A DNA stretch of 64,000 bases from Botrytis cinerea B05.10 (lineage: Eukaryota; Ascomycota; Leotiomycetes; Helotiales; Sclerotiniaceae). The notes under the pieces were generated by a model that did no database searches, was not told the origin of the DNA, and saw nothing but the letters and a program-made list of their open reading frames with translations. A program made the position numbers and the translations under genes. The stretch covers positions 2,542,001 through 2,606,000 of the forward strand of contig NC_037315.1 of assembly GCF_000143535.2 (NCBI RefSeq), written 5' to 3'. Below are positions 10,116 to 20,534 of this stretch, in pieces (the first letter of the stretch is position 1; the number at the start of each line of letters is the position of its first letter).

Positions 10116-12906
10116 CTAACCAACCACACCTTTCAAGCTCAAACTCTCCAAGAAGCCCCCCAAATCCTCCTTCTTAACCTCCACCACACAATGTTCAAAA
10201 CTGTCAATCCTCACCCTCGCATTCGTCTCCTCTACTACCTCCTGAAAGGCATTTCCGAATTTGTTCCTTCCAAATCCCTTTCCTCTCTCCTGTTCATCTT
10301 CATCTTCGTCTTCTTCCTCTTCTTCTGATTCCGATTCCGAAGATTCTTCTTCGGTTTCGTCGTCTTCATCATCATCTTCTTGACCTCGCTCCGCTCGTGC
10401 TGCTTGTTTTGCCGCACGCTTGTCTTCGCGGATTTTGTCTTTATTTTTCCTCCTCAAAGCTCTTGCCGCTTCTTTTTCTTCCTTCTTCTTCGCCTTTTCC
10501 CTCGCAGCCTTCTTATCACCAAACCCCCATCCACCTATTCCACCCCCTCCACCACCAGTACCAACAACCACATAAACACCCCTGGCTTCGTTCAAACCTG
10601 CCACAACTAACGGGGTACCTCTCCCACCATTACCCAGCTTTCCTTTACTTTCTCTTTCCTGTTCCGCAATTGCTTCACCGATCCAGAGCGCGAGTTTGGT
10701 AAGCGCAGCTGGATGAGTGAAGAGTTGGACATCTGGGCCATCTTTTACTACTGCCATACGGAAGGCACGTAGGTGTTTGATTTGTCGTTTTTCGATTAGG
10801 GAGGTTCCTGTGCGGAGAATTGCGCGGTGGAGATGTTGAGCTATGGGAAGGGCAAGTTTGAGTTCCTCGATTCTGTTTTGGGGGTGTAATTAGTATTTAA
10901 ATCTTGCTTTTTTCATTCGGGAACTATGGAGGAATAGCCGAAACAACAAGGGGAAAACTTACTTCTCGAGGGCATCATAAGCATCCCAAAATCTCCCAAC
11001 CCACTCCTCGCCTTCCAAAGCACCATCTTCATCAGTAGTTTCCTTAGTCTCTCGACTTCGATCCCAAGCACCATTCTCTGGAGCAGTGACTGCCTTCTTC
11101 CCAACCTCCAAGATAGATCCGACTACAACACCAACATCCTGAGCACTAAGTGTGGCCTTCCAACCCCAACTTCTGACGAAACCCCATCCTTCCTTTGAGC
11201 CTCCACGATCTCTTCCATCTGTGTCTGCACTTGGGACAAGATCGTCTAGACCATAAAGTTCCGAGTATTTCAATAGTTTTGTTCGAAGTCCTCTTTTAAG
11301 TTCCATATCCATATGAGTATAACTTTGCTTGCATTGAACAAGACTTACTCCCATCTTTGCCAGTAATTTGTGTAGTCGCTTTCGCCCACTATCTGACCAA
11401 ATGTGCAACCTCGCTGACAAGTATGGAGAATGCAACATGCTATCATATAAACTCCAATGTCTAATAAGAAGAAATTTTGGCTCAGGGGACAGACGAATAC
11501 TTGTATCTGTTGGACTTCGCGCTGTTGTCGGTATAATGCCACTGTTTTCTGGTGGCATATTTCGGTTCGAATTAAAAGCCGAGTCAGAAAGTTCTGGGGG
11601 GTTAAGACGTCGTACTTCATCTCGCAGAAGCTGTCGAGTTCGCGATCCTCGGGAGCCTAACCATCCTGACGGCGATGACTTTTCTGTAGTTACTGCAATT
11701 CCGATTGCAGATCGACCATATAATTCTTGAGAACTGACCCCGACTATTGTCATCCAAAGGAGATCATTATCTTCTCTTCCCAACTCTGATGCTAAGGAAT
11801 ACATCATTGAAGATATGGGTTCGGAATATGATGCACCCAGATTATAGTATGTTTGGAGAACCATTTCATTCTTCCGGCGCAATTTTCGTAATCTTCGCCG
11901 TAACGCTCTCGGGGAGGGTGGTTTCGGGGGTTGTGCTGGTGAAGGAGATACGGACCGCGAATGTGAATCTGAGAATATTGTCGGATCGTTTAGTGATAGA
12001 AGTCCACGTTGAGGCGCACGAGTTGGAAATTCTGGAATTGGACTTGACTAGTATCATTGTTAGCAGGTATAGACTGTTACATCCTAAAATACCTACCGAG
12101 TTGCTTCTTCGCCTCTGCCGTGGTCTATCATCCTCGACGTCAGTATCATCTTCCTCATCCCGATCCGACCAAGACTTTCTCTTTTTGCCTGGCAGCCTAA
12201 CTGGAGATTGATCATTGGCATCACTTTCGCCTTCCGTGTCGCTACCCTCACTATCATCTTCATTGTCTTCCATCTCGGGCATTTCCACCAATGCCAAGTA
12301 TGCGTCCTTCTCCGCTTTCATGTCTTCTTCAATATCCCCATCGTCGAATACAATAATTCCTCCTTTGCCTGGCTTATAATTTCTTGCAATCATGCCACCA
12401 ACTACACCCTTAGGCGGTTCGGATATAATTTCCCCGCCTTCTACTTCATGCGATATCATTGGAAAACCTCCAAAGACATTCCCTAAGTTCCAAGGACGTC
12501 TTGCATCCACGACCCAGACCTCAACGCCACCATAACTAGCCTCGTCTGCCTCCGAATCAAAACCCAACAACGCACCCAGATCAACTAAGCCTCCAACACC
12601 TAAACAAACCACAACACCCCCACTACCTCCATGATTTTCCATCATGGGCTGGATAACATTCTTGCCCGCTTTCTCCAGATCTCCATATCCAGCAATTGGT
12701 TGTATCTTGTGAGGAATATAATCGCGTTTCAGAAGTTGGGTAAGGATTCGACATCCGCATAGGGCGTCAGGTTCGAGAGCAACGAGTATAAGGACTGGCG
12801 GAGATAAAGGATGATGAGTCTTTTGAAGGTGGAGATACAGTGTGGCAAGCTGTGAGCGTGGTAAATACATGTTGGAAGATGCAAAACGCGTCAAATAATG
12901 TGCCAA
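10116..12906 (-). CDS. CDC45: Cdc45 replication initiation factor
   Basis: Three exons (12906-12097, 12047-10963, 10872-10116) join in phase to 883 residues. Cdc45 is the scaffold subunit of the CMG replicative helicase with MCM2-7 and GINS in the nucleus; it has a RecJ/DHH-like fold without nuclease activity. Diagnostic stretches are the N-terminal LPRSQLATLYLHL, VWVVDARRPWNLGNVFG, the central KFLLIRHWSLYDSML, and KMGVSLVQCKQSYTHMDME. The usual acidic linker (MEDNEDDSEG region) follows the first domain. Near the C-terminus is an unusual run of about 95 charged residues: a Gly run, then Lys/Ala/Arg-rich, then nearly all Asp/Glu/Ser. Introns are 49 and 90 bp. The first ATG (12906) begins MAHYLTRF, as expected for the family. 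Confidence 0.95.
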
Positions 12907-13767
12907 TTATGGCAGATTATATTGCACCTCTGCTGGAGTCGAATCCAAAGTCCGCGGGTCGTCTTAGAGGGTATTGAGGGACGCGTTTCGATATTCAGAA
13001 CTGGTTGGACTTATTGTGCAGAAGACGACATTGGAGCTTCGTGGATATTATATTTAGTACCAGAATTGGATTCTCGTATATTCGAATATCAAAATAGAAT
13101 GTATTATCATGAATTATATTGGGTTTTAAGAAAGTTGTGGGGGGTCTGAAATATATGGTGCACGTCGTAATTGAATTATGAGAAAGTCGCGATTTCACTT
13201 GGACGCGCTTTCGCTAAATTTCATGCAAGGTTGATTATTCTTTCACATCCTCGAGACATCATCTAACCAACCAACCAACCCACCGCTCAACTCGTTTCAT
13301 TCAGTCTCATCTCTACGACAACATGGTCTCACTCCACTCAGTCATCAAGAGCAGCAGCAGTATCAGCATCAGTTTGAGCATCATCATCCTCATCTACGTC
13401 CAACATAGCATTCTTGCTTATATAACCTTACACAAGATGAATATATGGTGAATTGTCGAGCAATCGTCGCGGTTCATCTCTCGTTCTCGTCGTGCTGAGA
13501 ATATTATGAACAATCGTCTGAAAGGTAGAGTAACTTACTCATCACTCCATTCACAAGTATGGCTTTGAGATTGCAAACATCAGACGACATACATAGTGGG
13601 TAGAGATTGGATGGTTTGCTTGTTCTGGACATATCAATCGAATTAATCACGGTACACAGTGGGTGATGATGTATCGTTCATTTTTTTGCTTCAATTCTGA
13701 GATCATTTCTGCTTATTACCGCAATCGTTCTTTGTATAATGGTGGAATTCCGAAGATAATTGCCCTC
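12907..13767. other. Intergenic region, possible 42-codon ORF
   Basis: Spacer between CDC45 (upstream region) and the monooxygenase 3' end. It contains a CAACCAACC run near 13263-13285, resembling a fungal 5' leader, followed by an ATG in an ACAACATGG context at 13323. The frame it opens is only 42 codons (to 13451), with Ser/Ile-rich hydrophobic composition. This could be a leader ORF, a tiny membrane peptide or chance; I do not call it a gene. Confidence 0.3.
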
Positions 13768-15554
13768 TCATCCCACTGTCTGCTCCTCTAATGTTCTGCT
13801 GTGCCCATTGCCGTTAAACAATTGAAATTCGGAGTTGGGAACTTCCCCTTTGCTCCTGAGATTGTATATCCGAGGATTTTCTTCCTGCTTCTCCTCTTGT
13901 TTCTTCTTTTCAAATCTCTTACGGAGTTTTCCCATTTTGATTTCATCTTCTTTCAACCATTCTTCGGAGTGACCTTCTACTTTCTGTCCTCCGCTCGACA
14001 CAGCATCTGCGTTGATCCAATCTACCAATTGACGAACATACTCAGGTTCTCGTCCTTCATTTAAAGCATGAAAAACTCTCCCGAACCCCTTTTCTGTTAC
14101 CCTAAGCCTATATTCTTTTCTCATCTCTTCCTCGCGTGGTAAGTATGCTTTGCCAGCGAACACAGCTGCGAGTGCAATGGCTTGGAACTCGAACAAGGAA
14201 AAGGTCGAGACGTAGTATGCTGTACCGACAAAAGCAAGTGTTGGATCTGGTATATAGAATATGTCTTTGTGAAGATTGTGGAGTTGCGTTCCGTCAGTTA
14301 CAAGGACTGTTTCATTTGCTTCGGCTGGGGATATTAGGTCGTTGTGATATGGATGAAGAAACGGATACGAAATATGATACCCTGTGCAAACTATCACTTT
14401 ATCGATATCACTAAGCGTCGTCCCATCTTTCAAATGAGCGATCCCTCGACCTTCACTGCCCGTCTCGAACTCAAAAGACACACATTCTCCGACTCTCTTT
14501 GCGCTTGGAGGTAAAAAGTCAAGTGGAAGATCAAATTGGCCACCTCGAGTGGATTGATAAACTGTCTTGGCAATACCGTTGATCTCCCTAGCAATGTCTG
14601 TCGAGGACACACTCCCCCCGATTAAAAGAACGTTCTGACAAAAGTCAGTCAACGGTAGTGCTATTGGGTGTTATTACTAACCTGGCCTGCAAGCTCTTGG
14701 GGTTTCCTGTAAGCCTTCGAATGCATAACCCTTTCAGGATAACGTTTCCTCCATTCACTCAATCCTTTGATGTCTGGCACTCTGTTGGCGTGATAATGCC
14801 CACTCGCCACAACTACTTTGTCAAATACCTGCCACGAGTCAGTATTCGCTTGCAGATGTTCACTTGACAATTTACCTCTTCTTCTTCCAGGAATTCCACA
14901 TTTCCGTCACGAGTCTTGTTTAAAAGCTTTGATTTCACAATCCATCTCCCATTTACCTTCTTAATCGTTTCGACTTTAGTATTGTACTTGAGAAAACGTT
15001 CTAGGTGAAATCTTTTGGCATAATCGCTCAGATAATCACCAACAACCTTCACATTAACAAAATCACCTGTGCCTTCCTTCCATGGATGGTCTTTCATTTC
15101 TTGGAGCTTAGTTGAGATGTTTGTTGTCAACCCAAAATATGCAGGGCCTGGTGGTGCGTGCTTTAACTTGAGTATTTCTTCCTGGGGGAATTCTGACTGC
15201 AACGTAACATCCTCGCTGTCTGAATCCGCGTCTGAGTAGAGGCCTGCAACCGACGGTAAAACTGATGGATATTTGTATTCAAGCGGTTTTCTTTCATCGT
15301 ATGCCCTAGGTTCTCGTATTAATATCAGTTTTTCCCCCGGTGGCTTCGGAGGGAACTGGGTATAGAAACATAACTCACCAAACGCCCCCAGGTCTTGAAG
15401 ATCGTTCATAGATCGTTACGTCGAGTCCATAATCTATGAGATGTCTCGCAGCCGCAAGTCCACTGACACCCGCACCGATCACAGCAACTCTTTCAAATTT
15501 CAGGCCCATGTTACGTTTGTATGCTTCTAGGTCAAAGTTAAGCCAATTCCACAT
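13768..15554 (-). CDS. Flavin-containing monooxygenase (FMO-type)
   Basis: Four exons (15554-15379, 15305-14876, 14828-14682, 14634-13768) join in phase to 539 residues; introns are 73, 47, 47 and lie at phases 2, 0, 0. The N-terminal FAD-binding Rossmann motif is VIGAGVSG (residues 25-32), followed by ERSSRPGGVW and a YDERKPLE segment. The middle has VVVASGHY and an HSKAY motif at the place of the FMO fingerprint. The second nucleotide-binding site is LIGGSVSSTDIA, and VIVCTGYHISYPF is a typical ATG-like signature. FMOs use NADPH and O2 to oxygenate soft nucleophiles; the substrate is unknown. The ATG at 15554 was chosen because an MWNWLNFDLEAYKRN leader stays in frame and resembles relatives. 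An internal ATG at 15509 is possible. Confidence 0.88.
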
Positions 15555-16928
15555 TCAAAATTCAAATTGTGTCAAAAATATATATAATAGGCTGAGTTTC
15601 GTGTTATCTTCGCGAGGAATATCAATTATTATACAAACAATCGACCTTGACGCCGCTATCAGAATACGAGTCCAAACTCTCTTGAATGCGGTGATTCATT
15701 GATATCTTTATGCTTTGCACTTATCCTTGGAGAGGAGCCCGAAATATTGTGTGATGGCTGCAGCCATTTCGCCATATTTCGCTTCCGCACACTAGTTGAC
15801 CAATGATGTCGAGCATTTTAGAAACATCCCCCGCAATGGTATTAATATCTTTGACGTGATTGCAGGCTCTCATAACATATAACGGGTACAACGGAATCTA
15901 CGAATGTTTCAATATTGTCTATTTATTTGGTGATTGTTTTGCAAAATGGCTAACACGTGAAAAAATCACATCGATATCACGTGGTTCGTGATACAACGAC
16001 ACTACGTTTCCCACAGTGACGGACACCAATTTGTTTCTCATTTTATATAGTGAAAAGCGATAATTGAATACTGATTTCACCTCCTGGTGGTACTAATAAA
16101 TACAGAGATGTCTTACTCATTATTGTACAAAGCTTGTGCAGTGAATTGGGGGCCCAACAACAACGAATATTTTCTTTGCAATTGCACCCATGGCATTCTC
16201 AAATATTGTTACTAGTAACAGGCCCTTTTGCATTCAGACAGTAGCATATTCGAATGGTTCTATTGAGATCAAGTCAAGTATATGTGCATTTGAGATAGTG
16301 CTTGACACGCGATGCAGCAAAGGGTTCAATCGCGAGGGGTCTCTGTTGTGCTGCTACAACTTTGCTATTTGGTTTAACACTCCCAAAACTCTTTATTATA
16401 GTTTAAGGGATCAAAAATTCTTCGATATATTATGAGAGTAGGCTAAAGTGGCTACGTGAGAGATGTGATATTGGTAATGGACGGATATCAAAAGAACTTC
16501 TTACGATACTAAGCAATATTCACTAATTACTCAATTGTTTCATCTCGCATTCTCAAAAAATAAATCCAGGTCTTTTCTTTTCCTTCCATCCTTTACCATT
16601 GTCAGAAGCAATTCGTTAGAAGCTCTCTTCATACCATCATAATGTCAAGCGTGGTCTTTCGCCGAGTCTCTCATTGATTGGTTTCGCAAGCACTTCGAGA
16701 GCTACTACTGTTCATGAAATCTAGTTACCTTGATTTGCAACTACCAATACCACCGCAGCCATAGATCCTCACAGTATTCTGCGCGGTAACAAAAATTCAA
16801 TAAAGCACCTCATTCTCGGCGGGATTGTTAAAAAGACACAACTATTACAAACCGTCACCAAACTTCATATTGATTTCCACCTTGCCGCCACATTCACATT
16901 AAGCACAGCGCTTGCTCTTAACTACACG
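15555..16928. other. Intergenic region
   Basis: About 1.4 kb between the divergent monooxygenase and the 50-residue gene. AT-rich, with short open frames (for example 16190-16435, plus) that lack recognisable features. A pyrimidine-rich stretch near 16560-16640 followed by ATG and an 11-codon ORF at 16642 looks like transcript leader sequence. Confidence 0.35.
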
Positions 16929-17138
16929 ATGAACTCTACAACTCATTCAACATTCATTGAAGACTCAGACCTCAATGGTGTAAGTTATTCCTGAACCATA
17001 GCACACTTTCATATTCTAATCAGAATCGCATCATAGTCTGCAGTGATGCTACTTATTTGCGTGGTGATTGGTACCGCTTGCTTCTTCTCTATATGGGAAC
17101 GACGCAATGTGCTATATTTCAACTTCTTGTCCTTGTAA
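16929..17138 (+). CDS. Candidate 50-residue single-pass membrane microprotein
   Basis: Exon 1 (16929-16979) encodes a 17-residue Ser/Thr/Asp-rich N-terminus starting MNSTTHSTF. The intron (16980-17036) is exactly 57 bp, a typical size here, with GTAAGT donor, TCTAATC branch-like site and CATAG acceptor. Exon 2 (17037-17138) encodes a hydrophobic helix (VMLLICVVIGTACFFSI), then WERRN and a short tail, ending at TAA. The layout suggests a type III or tail-region single-pass membrane protein with a positive stop-transfer flank. No family is recognised and coding status rests on splice signals and the transmembrane pattern only. It could also be the last two exons of a larger or decayed gene. Confidence 0.35.
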
Positions 17139-18285
17139 TAATATGAGATTTGGATTTGGTGGGGGAGATGGGAGGAGGATGGAATGAAGTTGACTTGCAG
17201 GATGTGATGCATAAAATGGCGTTTGGGTGAGCCGCAGCTTGCTTAGTCTATGTGCTTATGATGCGGAGTTATTGGTTTGGGGCGAGTCCTGGGTCGTTTC
17301 TCGGAATCTGCCAAGTATCATGGCTGAGGTGTCCATGATATCAAAACTGTGCTGATCAGCAATAAACAATGCCATAGCTGTTTGATATGGTCTCTCTTCT
17401 CCTTTTGGGATGCACAAGGGATAAGTCTTTCTGTCTATCTCTGAGACAACAACCTACTTAGCCAGAAGGCAAAGCTAATAAACTCTTCTACCATACAACT
17501 CTCACTAGTAGAAAGGAATTGGTGAGGAATTCTGATCATTATGGTCGCTTATGGAAGTGAGTATGTTTGATGTCAATTTGGTGACTCAGAAACACGACAA
17601 AGCAATACTTTGTGTAACTTACTCTTCATAGTGCCTACTTCTTTTCTCTCAATTATGTCTATTCTTACCTAGCCATACAAATCTATGGTACATTGCAATA
17701 GTGGGCAATGTTAGGGATCTCTTAAAGGTTGTTCCACTGATGTTCTCAATATGGGTATTGTCAGTGAGTACCACGGTATTCAAGATCATGTTCAAGGAAG
17801 AAATTCTGTCTATAAAAGATGTTTCTTCCATTTCAATACCATACTTCCTTCTATAACTCCTTGTTATCAGCGTCAGGTTATCAGGAGACTTCTTCTAATC
17901 TTTCAATATCTTCCATTATATATGTTTCTTAAATCAAACACAGGAAAAAGATTGTATCAAGTGTGATCTTTCTATGCTATGAATTGAAAATTGACACTTG
18001 TCAATGGGTTCATTCAAAACTTGTAATACTAGACAATTCCAAAATAAGAGGTGATTACTCCAAAGGCCCTTCTTTCATATTCTTTACAGTCTTCACTTTT
18101 CTTATCCAGAAGATACCATTCTCTCCGAAGGTGAAGCTGTCACGTCGCGTCAACAACAATTGATCCGGTTTCGGAAGATCCCCTTCCATAACAATCTCGA
18201 CTCAGCTTCTTTCAAGAAAACAACTTTGAGAAACAACAACTTTTCCCCATCCATTGATCAATAAGATAGATCGATAGCAATCAAC
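17139..18285. other. Intergenic region upstream of the tail-anchored protein gene
   Basis: AT-rich, 1.15 kb. The last 100 bp are rich in CAAC/AAC before the ATG at 18286, as in many fungal 5' leaders. No other gene seen. Confidence 0.35.
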
Positions 18286-19521
18286 ATGGACGAATTCAAA
18301 GTACCAATGGGAAAACAAAAGACAACAATTCCAAACAAGGTGGAACAACAGTCTATTCAAACTCATGGTGATTATTATAATCCTCATGCTGTTGCTGAAT
18401 GGGAGGAATTTGTAAGTGAATTTGAGAATCCAATCCGAGATTCAACTATTTCCTTTCCTTGCTCGAGGAACCCCTACTAATTTTTGTTGTTCCATAATAG
18501 TTAAAGTCGGCTCACTATGGCGCAGTCCTTCCTGCAGGATATCTCGAAGTCGATAAACTCCAAGATGACCCAACATTCTGCATCCAAACTTCCGTTCATC
18601 CCTTGGAGTTGGAAGCTCGATGCGCAACTCTAATTGCACAATTTAATTCGTTCAAAGGCATTTCCCCGCAAAATCGACTTCGTGTCTCCGATCTTGCTTA
18701 CTACAATCTCGCACATGACACTGCCGAGACCGAAGTTTGGCGTGGAATCCTCAACTTCCGTCAACCCAATACGACATACCTCAGTGCTATTTCTCCATTG
18801 CAAAACTGCGGGGATAGCTCCATGCAAGACCAGCTTGCTGACGCAAACTGGCACCCGGTCTTTGGCCCCAATTTCTTCCGCCCTGCTCCTCGCGACCCAA
18901 GCCTCACGAGTTGGGGATCGGAAGGTGATCTTGCTGCTTTTCGCTGCGAGGGCACTTCTGCTAGACTCACGCGCGCACCTACTTTTGGTAGTAGTACTGC
19001 TTCGGATCGCGAATGGGTTCACAATGTTGTTAACGGCTACATGAATGTCTCAGATGAGTGGCTTGTATATGATGGGGCCTCGTCAACTTCTGTCGCTCGC
19101 TCTAAGAGTGTGATCAGCAACTGCTCTGCCTTAATTAATCATGATCATGAGTGCACTGCTCCATCTAACCTCTTGCCTGCTTCGCCTGTCATTAACCTTG
19201 GTCCTGCGTCAGCTGCGACAGGTATTGAGTATACTGGACCGAACCCATCAGCAGCTCTCGAACAACGTCTAGATGATCATGTGGATGCACCTGTCGCCAG
19301 AGACGAGAGTGATTTGGAGAGAGCCAGTCTTCGCAGAGCTGAGCGTCACTACCTAATCGTAAGTTCTTATCATTTGCCCGCTTCACTGCCACGTCTTACA
19401 TTCATTACTAATTCTATGCTCGTCGTAGATTTTCGTACTTGTTGTTTTCATCTTCGTCGGTGGATCGATTGCTGCTATTATTGGAGCATTTGTGTTCGCT
19501 GCTAGAAGACATATTCTTTAA
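18286..19521 (+). CDS. Unrecognised 358-residue protein with a C-terminal membrane anchor
   Basis: Three exons, all joined in phase 0: 18286-18411, 18501-19358 and 19429-19521. Introns are 89 bp (GTAAGT ... ATAATAG) and 70 bp (GTAAGT ... CGTAG). The start ATG sits in a CAACATGG context. The protein has no signal peptide, a mixed soluble domain of about 320 residues (including GAVLPAGYLEV, PLELEARC and an RDESDLERASLRRAERH helix), then one strong transmembrane segment encoded by the last exon (VLVVFIFVGGSIAAIIGAF) followed by AARRHIL. This predicts a cytosol-facing, C-terminally anchored protein, possibly tail-anchored in the ER or an outer membrane. I recognise no family. Confidence 0.65.
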
Positions 19522-20257
19522 ATCTTGTTTCCAGATGTAATATAAATGACAACAATGGGACGGTATTGTGTAATGGTTTAGATTCTGGTCGGGAATTCTG
19601 AGGTATTTAGCTGATAATTAACGGGTGACTACTTTTTCTTGTTTCATTGGGGTGTAATTACGGAATGGGCCAAGCTGGTTAATCGGGACGATTCTTATAG
19701 TGAATGTCTCTCGGCTATTATATGGAAAATTAATAATTCAATGCTTTCCTGTCAAATGCTTGATTAATGGATGGCAGTTTGGTGAACATGTTGTCTACAA
19801 TTTATCCATGTTATTGGTATAATTTCTACGATGAGAGGCAATGATACAACGGAAGAATCGGAAACATCTGTCTGATTGCATTCTATCAGATATTTCCAGT
19901 ATTTCGTCTAGTTCATGGAACGGAGATACTCGTCTCATATTTCCTACATGACATAATTTAATTGTTTGTCTTTCATTCAAATTCATCAAAATTCATCACA
20001 TTTGTTCCTAATTTCACCTGAAGAATAAAAAAACTCACCGCATACTCTCTTAGACCAAAGTTTCAAAGTACCAAGTATAGATTTAGGAATCTCAAATATT
20101 CTTCTCAAATATTTCAGACTGGATATCTCAAAATTCTAAGATCATTCTAATCATTATGAGTGAACTACTGAACAGTCCCAGCTTATTATTGCTAGATGTT
20201 CAAATCAAGTATAGTTATCAGAGAGGAGCTTGCTAAGTAGCAACAAATAATTATCAA

Positions 20258-20288
<31 letters not shown>

Positions 20289-20534
20289 GAAAATATAAAT
20301 TGGACTATTAATAGTATCTCTATGAGCATTATATCAAAACTCCTGCCCAGTTGCATACCCGCTACTTATAAAAACAAACCCCAAAAATTATTAAAAACTC
20401 ATGCGAATCCCAATATTTATCCAACTTTTTCATTACCATCAAACATCAATCATTCTTCATTCTCCATCAGTCATCCGACTCACATTTCCACCCTAACCAC
20501 ATCTCAAACTTTTCGATCCTACTTCTCCTGCCCC
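19522..20534. other. Convergent intergenic region with poly(T)
   Basis: About 1 kb between the 3' ends of the tail-anchored gene (plus) and the giant gene (minus). AT-rich; it contains the 29-bp T run listed separately. No gene seen. Confidence 0.4.
20260..20288. repeat. Poly(T) tract, 29 bp
   Basis: An uninterrupted run of T in the convergent intergenic region. It is likely a mononucleotide microsatellite; no flanking duplication or element body was recognised that would make it a retroelement tail. Confidence 0.85.

Noticed and set aside
20260..20288. Poly(T) as the tail of an inserted retroelement
   Set aside because: No element body, promoter or target-site duplication recognised next to it.
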